A stretch of DNA of 64,000 bases from Clostridium sp. CM027 (GCF_024730565.1 NZ_CP077725.1:3552501-3616500); one strand, 5' to 3'; positions 27,394 through 37,064 are shown, numbered from the stretch's first letter. Numbers and translations: made by a program. The notes: generated by a model from the letters alone, not told the origin.

Positions 27394-27435
27394 AAAAAGA
27401 TAAGCAGAAGGTTTAAAACCTTCTGCTTATCTTTT
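27394..27435. terminator. Terminator of the rnf operon
   Basis: AAAAGATAAGCAGAAGG pairs with CCTTCTGCTTATCTTTT. On the minus strand it follows rnfB by five bases and ends in a T run. Confidence 0.9.
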
Positions 27436-27439
27436 CTCA

Positions 27440-28264
27440 TTAATTACTTAAGTTTTCACGAGCTTTTAATGGTTTTGAAATAACCTTTGTAGGACATTTA
27501 GTAGAACATAGTCCACACTGTGTACATTTTTCAAAGTCTATTACAGGTAAGTTATTAACCATAACAATCGCCTTAGATGGGCAAACTCTTGCACACATTC
27601 CGCAAGCAATGCATCCAACACCGCAATTATCTTTTACTGTTTTACCCTTTGATTTTGAGTTACATTCAATAAGTACTTCTTGAGTAGCTGGAACTAATTC
27701 TATTAAATTCTTAGGGCATACTGCAATGCATGCGCCACAAGCTACACAATTATCCTTATATACTACAGCTACACCATCAATGACGTGAAGGGCATTGAAC
27801 TCACAAGCTCTTACACAACTTGCAAAACCCAAACAACCATCAGCGCAAGCTTTAGGACCACCACCAGGAGCAATAACTGCTTGGCGGCAATCTTTGATTC
27901 CATCATACTCATATTTTTCTTTAGCAAACGTGCAAGTTCCTTTACATTTAACAAAGGCAACTTGTGGATTAGCGGTTTCAACGGATACGCCCATTATTTC
28001 CCCGATTTTTTCAGCGACAGAAGCTCCACCTACGCTGCATGCATTTAGGAGTGCACCGCCCTCAACTACAGCTGCAGCATAAGCATCACAACCAGCGAAT
28101 CCACATGCACCACAATTTGCACTAGGCAATGCTTCTCTAACTAGTGGTATTTTAGGATCAACAGCTACGTAGAATTTCTTATTAGCATAACCAAGTACTA
28201 TACCAAATACAAGGCCTATACCACCAATGCTTATTACTGGGTAAATTAAATTATTTATATCCAT
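27440..28264 (-). CDS. rnfB: Rnf electron transport complex subunit RnfB
   Basis: The 274-residue protein has one N-terminal membrane helix, then an RnfB 4Fe-4S motif (CGACGFAGCDAYAAAVVEGG). Several ferredoxin-type motifs follow, including CVACGACIAVCP, CIACGMCARVCP and CTQCGLCSTKCP. It is the likely entry point for electrons from reduced ferredoxin. It is the last gene of the operon; clostridial RnfB proteins commonly have this extended ferredoxin tail. Confidence 0.96.
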   Translation of the reverse strand: MDINNLIYPVISIGGIGLVFGIVLGYANKKFYVAVDPKIPLVREALPSANCGACGFAGCDAYAAAVVEGGALLNACSVGGASVAEKIGEIMGVSVETANPQVAFVKCKGTCTFAKEKYEYDGIKDCRQAVIAPGGGPKACADGCLGFASCVRACEFNALHVIDGVAVVYKDNCVACGACIAVCPKNLIELVPATQEVLIECNSKSKGKTVKDNCGVGCIACGMCARVCPSKAIVMVNNLPVIDFEKCTQCGLCSTKCPTKVISKPLKARENLSN

Positions 28265-28858
28265 TTAAATACCCCCCAATTTTAAACCACTAAAGCCTAA
28301 AAATGCGATGGCCATGAGTCCGGCTGTAATTAGTGAAATAGGTAGACCTCTAAAGGCTAGTGGCATATTATCATTCTCTTCCATTCTTTCTCTTAAACCT
28401 GAAAGAAGTACAATGGCAAGCATATAGCCAGCTGATGCTCCAAGGGCATTAACCATGGATTCTACTAGGTTGTATTTTTCACCTATGTTGATAACAGCCA
28501 TACCAAGCACAGCACAATTAGTTGTTATTAATGGAAGAAATATTCCGAGCGCTTTATAGAGACTTGGCTGAGTTTTTTTGATAACCATCTCAACAAATTG
28601 CACGAGTGCTGCAATAACTAGCACGAATGATAGTGTTGATAAATAAGTTATGTTCAAAGGAACTAAAATCCAGTTATAGACTCCATAAGTCATGAATGAG
28701 GCTAAGAACATAACAAATACTACTGCTAGTCCCATACCTTTTGCAGTTTCGGTTTTTTTAGAAACTCCAAGAAAAGAACATACTCCAAGGAATTTAACTA
28801 ATAAGAAGTTATTTACCAAAAATGCACTTATAAAAATTGAAAAAAGTCTCATTTCCAT
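28265..28858 (-). CDS. rnfA: Rnf electron transport complex subunit RnfA
   Basis: The 197-residue protein has six membrane helices ([21 protein letters not shown]) and conserved cysteines that, with RnfE, hold a membrane-embedded iron-sulfur centre in characterised Rnf/Nqr complexes. It directly abuts rnfB. The ATG follows AAGGTGG. Confidence 0.96.
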   Translation of the reverse strand: MEMRLFSIFISAFLVNNFLLVKFLGVCSFLGVSKKTETAKGMGLAVVFVMFLASFMTYGVYNWILVPLNITYLSTLSFVLVIAALVQFVEMVIKKTQPSLYKALGIFLPLITTNCAVLGMAVINIGEKYNLVESMVNALGASAGYMLAIVLLSGLRERMEENDNMPLAFRGLPISLITAGLMAIAFLGFSGLKLGGI

Positions 28859-28877
28859 CCACCTTTCTTAAAAAAAA

Positions 28878-29570
28878 TTATTTTTTGCAACTATGAGCAC
28901 AAGACCCACATCCAGTACACGCGCCAGTCACTGGATCAATTTCATGAAAATGTGCAATTTTATCATTAACTTTATTTGTTTGATTAATTGCTTTTTGGTT
29001 TAGTAGAGCCATTAAAATTCCTAGAGTAATAAAAGCTCCAGGTGCTAGAACCATGATTATAGCAGGTTGAAAAGAGGCTCCCAATAATTTAAATCCGTAT
29101 ATTGAACCAGCGCCTAGTAATTCCCTTATTGCACCCAGAATTGCTAAAGCTACTGTAAACCCAAGTCCCATTCCGATAGCATCAAAAATTGAAGGAAGTG
29201 CTTTGTGTTTTGAAGCATATGATTCAGCTCTTCCAAGAATTACACAGTTAACAACTATAAGTGGAATAAAAATTCCGAGTGACTTATATAGAGATGGAAC
29301 AAAACCTTGCAATAAAAACTGAATTAATGTTACAAAAGCAGCTATTATTGTAATGTAAGCTGGTATACGAACCTTATCAGGTATTGCATTTCTTAATAAT
29401 GATATAAAAAGATTAGAAAAAATCAACACTGCTGTAGATGCTAGTCCCATACCTATGCCGTTTTTTACACTTGTGGTAACAGCTAGGGTAGGGCACATAG
29501 CGAGAACTTGCACAAATATTGGATTTTCGGTTACAATACCATTTTTTAATCTTTCAGAAAATACGCTCAT
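28878..29570 (-). CDS. rnfE: Rnf electron transport complex subunit RnfE
   Basis: The 230-residue protein has six membrane helices, homologous to RnfA, with NPIFVQVLAMCPTLAVT and NCVILGRAESYAS. After the last helix there is an extra tail ending TGACTGCGSCAHSCKK, a C-x2-C-x2-C-x3-C pattern like half a ferredoxin site. The final proline normal in that motif is replaced by lysine. It overlaps rnfG by one base. Confidence 0.95.
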   Translation of the reverse strand: MSVFSERLKNGIVTENPIFVQVLAMCPTLAVTTSVKNGIGMGLASTAVLIFSNLFISLLRNAIPDKVRIPAYITIIAAFVTLIQFLLQGFVPSLYKSLGIFIPLIVVNCVILGRAESYASKHKALPSIFDAIGMGLGFTVALAILGAIRELLGAGSIYGFKLLGASFQPAIIMVLAPGAFITLGILMALLNQKAINQTNKVNDKIAHFHEIDPVTGACTGCGSCAHSCKK

Positions 29571-30136
29571 TATTTTTCAGCTCCTTTCAATGAAGAGTTG
29601 TAAAAATCAATAGCATCGCTAACACCAAGAGTTACAGCTTTTGATGTAATAGTTGCACCTGTAATAGCTTGTATTTGGTTGTCCTTTGAAGGAGCTACTT
29701 TTACAACTTCTAATTTTTCGTTTATAGGTTTATTCTTAAATTGATCTGAAAACTTAGGTTCTGGAGCATTAGCACCAAGACCAGGAGTTTCAGTGTGGGC
29801 TAAAATTTTAATCCCAGTAACTTTTCCCTCGTTTGATATTCCAACCATGATTTCTACTGGGCCAGCGTATCCTTTTGGAGCAACTTTTATAGCATAACCA
29901 GCTATTTCATTACCCTTTAGGCCAGAGTTAACCTCAGAAATCTTTTCATTGATTTTCACGTCTGTCTTTTCAAATTTATCAGCTGTGGGTAATATTGCTT
30001 TCATAGCAGCTTGCTTATCAGCAGCAATCGAATTAGCAATAGGTGCTTTTGTTATTTCATAGGCACCGCCTAGTAAGAAGCCCGCAACTCCAGTAATTAA
30101 AAGTAAAATCAAACCTAATTTAATATTTTCTTTCAA
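29570..30136 (-). CDS. rnfG: Rnf electron transport complex subunit RnfG (flavoprotein)
   Basis: The 188-residue protein has one membrane anchor and an extracytoplasmic FMN-binding domain. The motif ITGATITSKAV carries the threonine expected to receive FMN covalently from ApbE. The start directly abuts the rnfD stop, and its own stop overlaps the rnfE start by one base, so translation is probably coupled. Confidence 0.95.
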   Translation of the reverse strand: MKENIKLGLILLLITGVAGFLLGGAYEITKAPIANSIAADKQAAMKAILPTADKFEKTDVKINEKISEVNSGLKGNEIAGYAIKVAPKGYAGPVEIMVGISNEGKVTGIKILAHTETPGLGANAPEPKFSDQFKNKPINEKLEVVKVAPSKDNQIQAITGATITSKAVTLGVSDAIDFYNSSLKGAEK

Positions 30137-31066
30137 TTATTTCACCTCCCCAAAAATACGTGGAGCAGTAAACTTATCAATAAATGGAACAAATAAGCTC
30201 ATTATTAATATAGAGTAGGATACTCCTTCAGCATAACCACCATATAAACGTATAATTGTGGTTAAAACTCCACATCCAAGTCCAAAGATAAGTTGTCCTT
30301 TTTTAGTCATTGGCGAAGTTGAATAATCAGTTGCCATAAAGAAAGCACCAATCATTAAGCCTCCAGCACAAATTTCATATAATGCATTTCCAGTCATTAA
30401 ACCATCTCTACCTAATATAGCAGTTAAAACAAATACAGTACCAATAAATACTACTGGAGTATGCCAGCTTATTATTTTCCTATATAGTAGATAGGCTCCA
30501 CCGATTAGTAATGCAAGTACAGAAGTTTCACCAATGCAACCACCGACATTACCAATAAAAACGTTCATTAGACTAGGTAAATTGTCACCACCAGTTTTAA
30601 GTATTCCAAGTGCCGTAGCAGCGGAAGTACCATCAACGGTAAAATTAGTCATGTGAACTGGCCAAGAAGCAAGTAAAAATGCTCTAGCGGCTAAAGCGGG
30701 GTTCATTACATTTTGTCCAATTCCACCAAAAAATTGTTTTACAATAATTATTGCGAAAAATCCTCCAATTGCAGGAAGCCAAAGCGGAACAGCAGCGGGC
30801 AAATTAAATGCAAGTAATAAACCAGTTACCACAGCACTAAGATCTCCTATTGTAATTTTTCTATGAGTTAGTTTCTGCCATAAAGCCTCTGCCGCAATAC
30901 ATGATAGCACAGATACCAATGTAACTAAAAATGCTTGCATTCCAAAAAAATATATGCCGGCAAAGGTAGCAGGTAGTAATGCTATTATTACGTCTCTCAT
31001 TATGCCCTGCACAGAATCATTTGATTTTATGTGTGGGGATGAAGATACTGTATACATATAAGTCAC
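30137..31066 (-). CDS. rnfD: Rnf electron transport complex subunit RnfD (flavoprotein)
   Basis: The 309-residue membrane protein has about nine to ten helices. DGTSAATALG contains the probable second covalent FMN site. PAALARAFLLASWP-like and GGFFAIIIVKQFFGGIGQNV blocks match RnfD/NqrB. It is a core membrane flavoprotein, probably in the ion path. Six bases separate it from rnfC. Confidence 0.95.
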   Translation of the reverse strand: MTYMYTVSSSPHIKSNDSVQGIMRDVIIALLPATFAGIYFFGMQAFLVTLVSVLSCIAAEALWQKLTHRKITIGDLSAVVTGLLLAFNLPAAVPLWLPAIGGFFAIIIVKQFFGGIGQNVMNPALAARAFLLASWPVHMTNFTVDGTSAATALGILKTGGDNLPSLMNVFIGNVGGCIGETSVLALLIGGAYLLYRKIISWHTPVVFIGTVFVLTAILGRDGLMTGNALYEICAGGLMIGAFFMATDYSTSPMTKKGQLIFGLGCGVLTTIIRLYGGYAEGVSYSILIMSLFVPFIDKFTAPRIFGEVK

Positions 31067-31072
31067 CTCTAT

Positions 31073-32395
31073 CTATTTTTTTCGTCTATTGATATTTACT
31101 GTTTGTTTACCTTCACGGCAAGTTTGAGTTAAATGACGTTTTGCTGGGCATACATAAGAGCAACAAGCACACTCAATGCAATCCATACCATGGTATTCTT
31201 CAAATTCATCGTACTTACCTCTTAAAACTAAAGAGTTAAGTTTTGTAGGGTTTAAAAACATAGGACAAGCGTTCATGCATTTTCCACATCTTATGCAGCT
31301 AGATTCTTGTTCTAATTTAGCTTGCTGTTTTGTTAAACAAAGTATCCCCGAGGTTCCTTTAATAACGGGAGTTTTTAATGAACTTAAAGCCATTCCCATC
31401 ATAGGTCCACCGGATATTACTTTAACGGGGTCTTCTTTAAATCCACCAGCAGCCTCGATAACTTCTTCTATAGAAGTTCCAAATTTTACTCTTAAATTAA
31501 GTGGTTCTTTAACTGCTTCTCCGGTTACGGTTAGTACTCGCTCCATAAGTGGTCTACCGTTTACTACAGCGTTATATATCTCAAACACAGAATCAACATT
31601 TTGAACTATGCATCCAACGTCTGCAGGGAGCTTACCAGAAGGTAATTCTCTACCAGTAATTGCATAAATTAATTGTTTTTCTGCACCTTGAGGATATTTT
31701 GTAATAAGTGGAGTAACTTGTACATTATCCATGCTTTTGCAAGCTTTTTTCATAGCTTCAATTGCATCAGGCTTATTATCTTCTATTCCAACATATCCCT
31801 TTACACCAGGGAACATTTGAAGAATAATTTTTAAGCCGAGAGCTATTTCAGTGGATTTTTCCATCATCATTCTGTAATCGCAAGTTAAATATGGTTCACA
31901 CTCTGCAGCATTTATTATAATGCTGTCGATAATTTTTCCCTCTGGAGGAGTAAGCTTAATATGTGTAGGAAAACATGCCCCACCCATACCTACTATACCA
32001 GCTTCTTTAATGATAGTTACGATTTCATTTTTTGATAGCTTTTCATAATCATTGTGAGGTGTCATAGTTAGCACTTCTTCATAAGTGTTATCGTTTTCGA
32101 TAATGGCAGACAATACCATTGTTCCATTACTATGTAGCCACGGCGCTACGTCTTTTACAGTTCCAGATACGCTTGAATATATTGGCGCAGATACAAAAGC
32201 TTTGGATTCACCTATTTTTTGTCCCACCAATACTTTATCACCTTTTTTTACTAAAGGTTCGCAAGGTGCACCTATATGTTGTTGCATAGGAAATACTAAG
32301 TTGCCCTTTGGAAGCAAATCTTGAATTGCTTTGTGCATACTTAAGTCTTTACTACCACTCGGGTGAATACCTTTTTTAAAAGTCAAAAGTCCCAT
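31073..32395 (-). CDS. rnfC: Rnf electron transport complex subunit RnfC
   Basis: The start at 32395 (MGLLTFKKGIHPSG) is chosen for AAGGAGG just upstream; an in-frame extension to 32476 runs through hairpins and is unlikely. The 440-residue protein has an NADH/FMN-binding block (GMGGACFPTHIKL) and two 4Fe-4S motifs (CIRCGKCMNACP, CIECACCSYVCP). It is the NAD+-reducing peripheral subunit. First gene of rnfCDGEAB, the usual clostridial order. Rnf oxidises ferredoxin, reduces NAD+ and pumps Na+ or H+. Confidence 0.96.
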   Translation of the reverse strand: MGLLTFKKGIHPSGSKDLSMHKAIQDLLPKGNLVFPMQQHIGAPCEPLVKKGDKVLVGQKIGESKAFVSAPIYSSVSGTVKDVAPWLHSNGTMVLSAIIENDNTYEEVLTMTPHNDYEKLSKNEIVTIIKEAGIVGMGGACFPTHIKLTPPEGKIIDSIIINAAECEPYLTCDYRMMMEKSTEIALGLKIILQMFPGVKGYVGIEDNKPDAIEAMKKACKSMDNVQVTPLITKYPQGAEKQLIYAITGRELPSGKLPADVGCIVQNVDSVFEIYNAVVNGRPLMERVLTVTGEAVKEPLNLRVKFGTSIEEVIEAAGGFKEDPVKVISGGPMMGMALSSLKTPVIKGTSGILCLTKQQAKLEQESSCIRCGKCMNACPMFLNPTKLNSLVLRGKYDEFEEYHGMDCIECACCSYVCPAKRHLTQTCREGKQTVNINRRKK

Positions 32396-32419
32396 AATAA
32401 ACCTCCTTGTAGTTCTCTG

Positions 32420-32499
32420 AGAGGCATAACAATTATCAATTGTTACCCTCTTTAGTGGTTTATAGTAGTATAACAATAATTAACTGTTATACTACTATA
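32420..32499 (-). promoter_or_regulatory. Tandem hairpins in the rnf leader
   Basis: A perfect 15-bp-arm palindrome (TATAGTAGTATAACA, nine-base loop, 32461-32499) precedes a second imperfect hairpin (GAGGGTAACAATT paired with AATTGTTATGCCTC, 32420-32452) just before the rnfC ribosome-binding site. Neither has a T run. They may affect mRNA stability, attenuation or protein binding. Confidence 0.55.
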
Positions 32500-32781
32500 A
32501 AATTATAGCTAAGATTGTAAAAAATAAAAAAGTGTAAAAGCTTAATGCAGTTACAACTAAAATCCACTATACCATATATATTATACCTTTTGTATGTATA
32601 AAAGAATACCTTTTATGAAAAAAAACTTTTATGAAAAAGTGAGATTATTCCAATAACTCCACTGGTATAAAATGTGTTCTTAAGGAATATTACAATGAAA
32701 AATATAAGATTAATATGGTATACTTAATATGGATAATAAACTATATTTACGAGAAAATATAATTGAAAAGGTAAGGTGAAT

Positions 32782-34428
32782 ATGGAGAATAATAGTTTGA
32801 ATAATTTGGAGATCCAAAGTGTGAATTTAGACATTAATGAGGATATCATAAATAGTTTAAAAACAAAGATTTATAAAAGAAGCAAATTTGAATATAATTC
32901 TAATGTTGTTACTATTCCCAATTATTTTTATAGGTTTATAGGTATAAAAAATAATGAGAAAGATTACTATGAAAATTTACATAGTTTAGACAGTGAATTA
33001 AAGAAAATAGGGTCATGTTACATACGGTTTGGTGAGGGATTAGATAAAGACATTAGCATAAGACTTCAAAATGTATTAAATGACATTTGGATAAAAGTAT
33101 TCAAAAGAGAAGTTCTAGATGTATCCTTAATTATAAATTTAATAAGTGATAATGGACTTTTTCCGAATTTATCTAATAAAGTTTTGCTCAGACAAATTAA
33201 AAATAATTTAAAGGGACTAATAGAGTATTATATTAAGAGCAATGAAATAATTGATAATCATAAAATTAAAGTTATTATCAATTATGTGATTCATTGGATA
33301 AATATTTATTCTAAAGAGTTATTCGAAGAGTTTGATTATATGAAAATTAATCCTAAGGTAGTCTTTTATGGAGAAATTTCAAGAGAAGAAGTTTTTTATT
33401 TAATATTATTATCAACCTTGGGTTGCGATATTTTATACTTTAATCCGAAAAACGCTGGAGCTTTTCATGAAATTGATAAATATAATGCTTTTTCAAATGA
33501 AATTGTTTATAATTGTAACTATGAAATAAAACCGTTCCCTTCTAATATTGAGGATAGAATTAAGACCACTGCATACAATGCTAAAGAAGAGATTAATAAG
33601 ACATTGTATACGGATGATTCTGGGTTTTATAGACCGTGGCAGTTTTCAGATTATAATGTAGAGGCAGTAACCCTTAATACTACATATGAGGAAATATATA
33701 TTTGGATTAAGGAAAAGGCATACATAAGGGAAGGGTTTAAGGTTAAAGACTCAACTGTAGTCGTGCCCAACATGTTCTCAAAAATTTGTGGCACTCATGA
33801 AAATATTGATATTTACTGGAAGGAAATTAACGAGGTATCAACTGGGAAATTTACTAAGTTTTATAATGAACTACCTATAATGGATGTAGTACATTTGGAA
33901 TATGGAAAATTTAATAAAATATACCCGAGTAATATTTTTTCAGGGTTCAATGTTTCGGAAATGCTTAATTCATCTTGGTGGAAATACAAGGAGCTCAGGT
34001 CTGGACTTCAAAAAACTATGGCAGAGAAAATTAAAGACTTATGCCTTAATCCTGTAATAATAAACGTTGAACAGGAAGATTTAAGGGATTTGCAAGTGGA
34101 TATTTTCTCAGTGTTAATAAATTTAGATACAACATTACTTGAATTACTGCAAGCATATGATTACCCAGAAGAAGTTCCTAAAATTGTAGTTTATAATAAT
34201 GAAGAAAATGGGAACTTATCTTTCGAAGATTGTATAATGCTTGCCTTTATGAATTCTATGGGAATAGATATAATTATATATAACCCTTCAGGGTATAACG
34301 ACATAGAAAATTTTATATTTCCTGAGAAATATGACATTCATAGATTAGAAAATGTAAGTTTTAAGTTGCATTTTAAAAAACATGTTGAGAAGAAGAAAGG
34401 TTTTTTTGAAAATTTGTTCCGTAGTTAA
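32782..34428 (+). CDS. YceG-family protein (stress/ter-associated)
   Basis: The protein of about 548 residues has two repeated halves, each with a TVVVPN- or NVVTIPN-type block, a YYLW/IYIWIKEKAY stretch, a conserved helical part, and a GxDIxYxNP motif (CDILYFNP and IDIIIYNPSG). This is the pattern of B. subtilis YceG, a putative enzyme of the ter-linked biosynthetic module. The start may be the ATG at 32782 or a GTG six bases earlier. The telA-like gene follows 106 bases later, with a small hairpin (GATTTTTATGC...AAAAATC) between. Confidence 0.8.
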   Translation: MENNSLNNLEIQSVNLDINEDIINSLKTKIYKRSKFEYNSNVVTIPNYFYRFIGIKNNEKDYYENLHSLDSELKKIGSCYIRFGEGLDKDISIRLQNVLNDIWIKVFKREVLDVSLIINLISDNGLFPNLSNKVLLRQIKNNLKGLIEYYIKSNEIIDNHKIKVIINYVIHWINIYSKELFEEFDYMKINPKVVFYGEISREEVFYLILLSTLGCDILYFNPKNAGAFHEIDKYNAFSNEIVYNCNYEIKPFPSNIEDRIKTTAYNAKEEINKTLYTDDSGFYRPWQFSDYNVEAVTLNTTYEEIYIWIKEKAYIREGFKVKDSTVVVPNMFSKICGTHENIDIYWKEINEVSTGKFTKFYNELPIMDVVHLEYGKFNKIYPSNIFSGFNVSEMLNSSWWKYKELRSGLQKTMAEKIKDLCLNPVIINVEQEDLRDLQVDIFSVLINLDTTLLELLQAYDYPEEVPKIVVYNNEENGNLSFEDCIMLAFMNSMGIDIIIYNPSGYNDIENFIFPEKYDIHRLENVSFKLHFKKHVEKKKGFFENLFRS

Positions 34429-34534
34429 TATTTTGATAGTTGAAAAGTGAAAGCTGATTTTTATGCTATAGCACAAAAATCTTAAAAATAAGTTAGAAAA
34501 ACATAGGCGCACGAGATATTAGGGGGAGAAAAAC

Positions 34535-35635
34535 ATGGAAAAAAATAATCAAATACTTAAAATCGAGGATGAAAACATTGAAGATAAGGCTATAAAGCAA
34601 AAAGCAATAAGCATAAGTCGGCAGCTTAAAGTCTCACCACAAGTGATGCAAATTGCAGCCAATATAAATATTAAAGATGCAAATGCAATATTAGAATTTG
34701 GAAATGAACCGGCTCAGCAAATATCAAAATTTGCGGATCAAATATTAAATTCTATTAAAAGCAGTAGTGTTGAAGACTCAGGTGTTATGATAAAAGAACT
34801 TACAAGTATAATGAAGAAATTTGATAAGCAAGATTTTGAGGAAAACAAAACGGGTTTCCTTGCAAAGCTATTTAGTAAACCAGGTAAGGCAATTGACAAA
34901 ATGATGGGTAAGTATAAAACCATCGGAGGAGAAATAGACAAAATTTACACGGCGCTTAGTGGTTATAAGGCGGAAATAAATAGTTCTAACTTATCACTTG
35001 AAAACTTATATAATCAGAATTTTGAGTATTATGGAGAATTAGAAAAATACATTGCAGCAGGAAATATGGTTGTTGAAAAAAATGAAAATGGAGATATTCC
35101 TAGACTTGAGGCGTTAGCAGCGAGTGGTGAACAAATAAATATGATAAATTACGAGAATGCTAAAGCCACTGTTGAAATGTTAAAACAGAGAATTTATGAT
35201 TTGGAAATGGCTAAGATGGTATCATTACAAACTGCCCCTCAAATTAAAATGATTCAAAGAGGAAATTATAAGTTGATATCTAAAGTTCATTCTGCTTTTA
35301 TAATAACTATACCTGTATTCAAAAATGGAATAATTCAAGCTATTGCTTTAAAAAAGCAAAAGCTAGTATCGGATTCTTTAGCAGAGCTTGACAGAACTAC
35401 TAATGAATTATTAATGAAAAATGCCGAAAATATAAGAAGTCAAAGTGTTGACATAGCGAAACTCGCTGGAGGAACAAGTGTAAAAATAGAAACGCTAGAG
35501 AAAACTTGGAATACTATTATGCAAGGGATAGAGGAAACAAAGAACATTGAAGATGAGAATAAAAAATTAAGAGAAGCCGGAATAGTTAAATTACATGATA
35601 TGACAGAAAAACTAAAACAAAAATCTTTAAGCTAA
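34535..35635 (+). CDS. TelA-family (toxic anion resistance) protein
   Basis: The 366-residue soluble, mostly helical protein resembles TelA/XpaC/YceH (PF05816 type), with TGFLAKLFSKPGKAIDKM and NEDRMIQRGNYKLISKVHSAF-like segments. Partners of YceG in Bacillus have this fold. The ATG is preceded by AGGGGGAG. True tellurite resistance should not be assumed; membrane or phage stress is equally possible. Confidence 0.85.
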   Translation: MEKNNQILKIEDENIEDKAIKQKAISISRQLKVSPQVMQIAANINIKDANAILEFGNEPAQQISKFADQILNSIKSSSVEDSGVMIKELTSIMKKFDKQDFEENKTGFLAKLFSKPGKAIDKMMGKYKTIGGEIDKIYTALSGYKAEINSSNLSLENLYNQNFEYYGELEKYIAAGNMVVEKNENGDIPRLEALAASGEQINMINYENAKATVEMLKQRIYDLEMAKMVSLQTAPQIKMIQRGNYKLISKVHSAFIITIPVFKNGIIQAIALKKQKLVSDSLAELDRTTNELLMKNAENIRSQSVDIAKLAGGTSVKIETLEKTWNTIMQGIEETKNIEDENKKLREAGIVKLHDMTEKLKQKSLS

Positions 35636-35686
35636 TTAATTATAATAGAGCGTTTTAAACTAAACGAAAGATTTAAAGGTGATTAT

Positions 35687-37006
35687 ATGGATCTGTTTGA
35701 ATTACAAGCACAAAAGAACTTACAAAAAGAAGCACCGCTCGCTGAGAGATTAAAACCTGAAAAATTAGAAGACTATGTAGGGCAAGAGCATATTTTAAGC
35801 AAGGGAAAGCTTTTACACCGAGCTATAAAAGCGGATAAGATAACTTCGTTACTACTTTATGGTCCGTCAGGTACAGGTAAAACTAGCTTGGCTAAAGTTA
35901 TTGCAAATACAACGAAATCTAATTTTGTTAGACTTAATGCTGTAACAGATGGGCTAAAAGAATTAAGAGAAGTGGTAGCTGACGCTAAGAATAATTTAGG
36001 CATGTACAATACTAAAACCATATTATTTATAGATGAAATTCATAGATTTAATAAAGCTCAACAGGATGCATTGTTACCTTTTGTAGAAAAAGGCACAATA
36101 GTTTTAATTGGAGCAACTACGGAAAATCCGTATTTTGAAGTCAATAATGCATTAATATCTAGATCTATGCTATTTAAATTAGAACCATTAAGGAAAAAAC
36201 ATATTGAAAAGATTATTGCACGTGCGCTTGTTGATAAAGAAGTAGGATTTGGGAACACCGATATTTGTATGGAGAGTGAAGCTATAAGTTATCTTGCAGA
36301 TATGGCAAATGGCGATGCAAGACGTGCACTTAATGCTTTGGAATTATCAGTACTCACTACGGATAGAGATGAAGATGGTAAAATAAAAATAACCCTTGCA
36401 GTTGTTCAGGAATGTCTCCAAAAAAAGCATATAAAATATGATAAGAATAGAGACGAGCATTATGATGTAATTTCTGCGTTTATTAAAAGTATGCGAGGAT
36501 CGGACCCTGATGCTACAGTACATTACCTTGCTAGAATGATATACGCTGGGGAGGATCCAAAGTTTATTGCCAGGAGAATTGTAATAGCTGCATCCGAGGA
36601 TGTGGGAAATGCTGATCCTATTGCGCTACTCGTAGCAAATAATGCAGCACAAGCGGTTCAGTTTATAGGCATGCCAGAAGCAAGAATTATTTTAGCACAG
36701 GCTGCAATTTATATAGCTTCAGCTCCCAAAAGTAATGCATCTTATATGGCTATAAATAATGCAATTAAAGATGTAGAAGAAAAAAATATAGGGGAAATAC
36801 CTGTACATCTAAGGGATCAAAGTTATAGTGGTGCAAAGAAACTAGGACATGGAGTAGGATATTTGTACCCGCATGATTATGAGGGGAATTATGTAGCGCA
36901 GCAATATTTGCCTGATGACCTAATTGGCAAAGTATATTATGAAGCCCTTGACAATGGATATGAGAAAAAAATTAAAGAACGCCTTAAGTCACATTCAAAC
37001 AAATGA
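35687..37006 (+). CDS. rarA: Replication-associated recombination protein RarA (MgsA)
   Basis: The 439-residue AAA+ ATPase has Walker A GPSGTGKTS (about residues 62-70), Walker B ILFIDEIHRF, and the family C-terminal block with IYAGEDPKFIARRIV and HLRDQSYSGAKKLGHG. It acts at stalled replication forks. The ATG is preceded by AAAGGTGATT. It overlaps a long hairpin at its 3' end. Confidence 0.96.
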   Translation: MDLFELQAQKNLQKEAPLAERLKPEKLEDYVGQEHILSKGKLLHRAIKADKITSLLLYGPSGTGKTSLAKVIANTTKSNFVRLNAVTDGLKELREVVADAKNNLGMYNTKTILFIDEIHRFNKAQQDALLPFVEKGTIVLIGATTENPYFEVNNALISRSMLFKLEPLRKKHIEKIIARALVDKEVGFGNTDICMESEAISYLADMANGDARRALNALELSVLTTDRDEDGKIKITLAVVQECLQKKHIKYDKNRDEHYDVISAFIKSMRGSDPDATVHYLARMIYAGEDPKFIARRIVIAASEDVGNADPIALLVANNAAQAVQFIGMPEARIILAQAAIYIASAPKSNASYMAINNAIKDVEEKNIGEIPVHLRDQSYSGAKKLGHGVGYLYPHDYEGNYVAQQYLPDDLIGKVYYEALDNGYEKKIKERLKSHSNK

Positions 37007-37057
37007 AGCAGATAACATAAACTTAGGTTTATGTTATCTGCCTCATTTGTTTGAATG
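36992..37057. terminator. Long hairpin spanning the rarA stop codon
   Basis: About 31 bases (CATTCAAACAAATGA then GCAGATAACATAAAC) pair with their near-perfect complement around a four-base loop. The last rarA codons and stop lie within the 5' arm. Only A-rich DNA follows on the plus strand, so it may protect the 3' end rather than terminate. Confidence 0.6.
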
Positions 37058-37064
37058 CGCAAAA

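Noticed and set aside
27785-28082. Plus-strand frames opposite rnfB
   Set aside because: They run antisense to a clear ferredoxin-type protein and have no recognisable product.
32782-35635. Full tellurite-resistance operon
   Set aside because: Only YceG- and TelA-like genes are present; no TerB, TerC, TerD or TerZ genes are adjacent.
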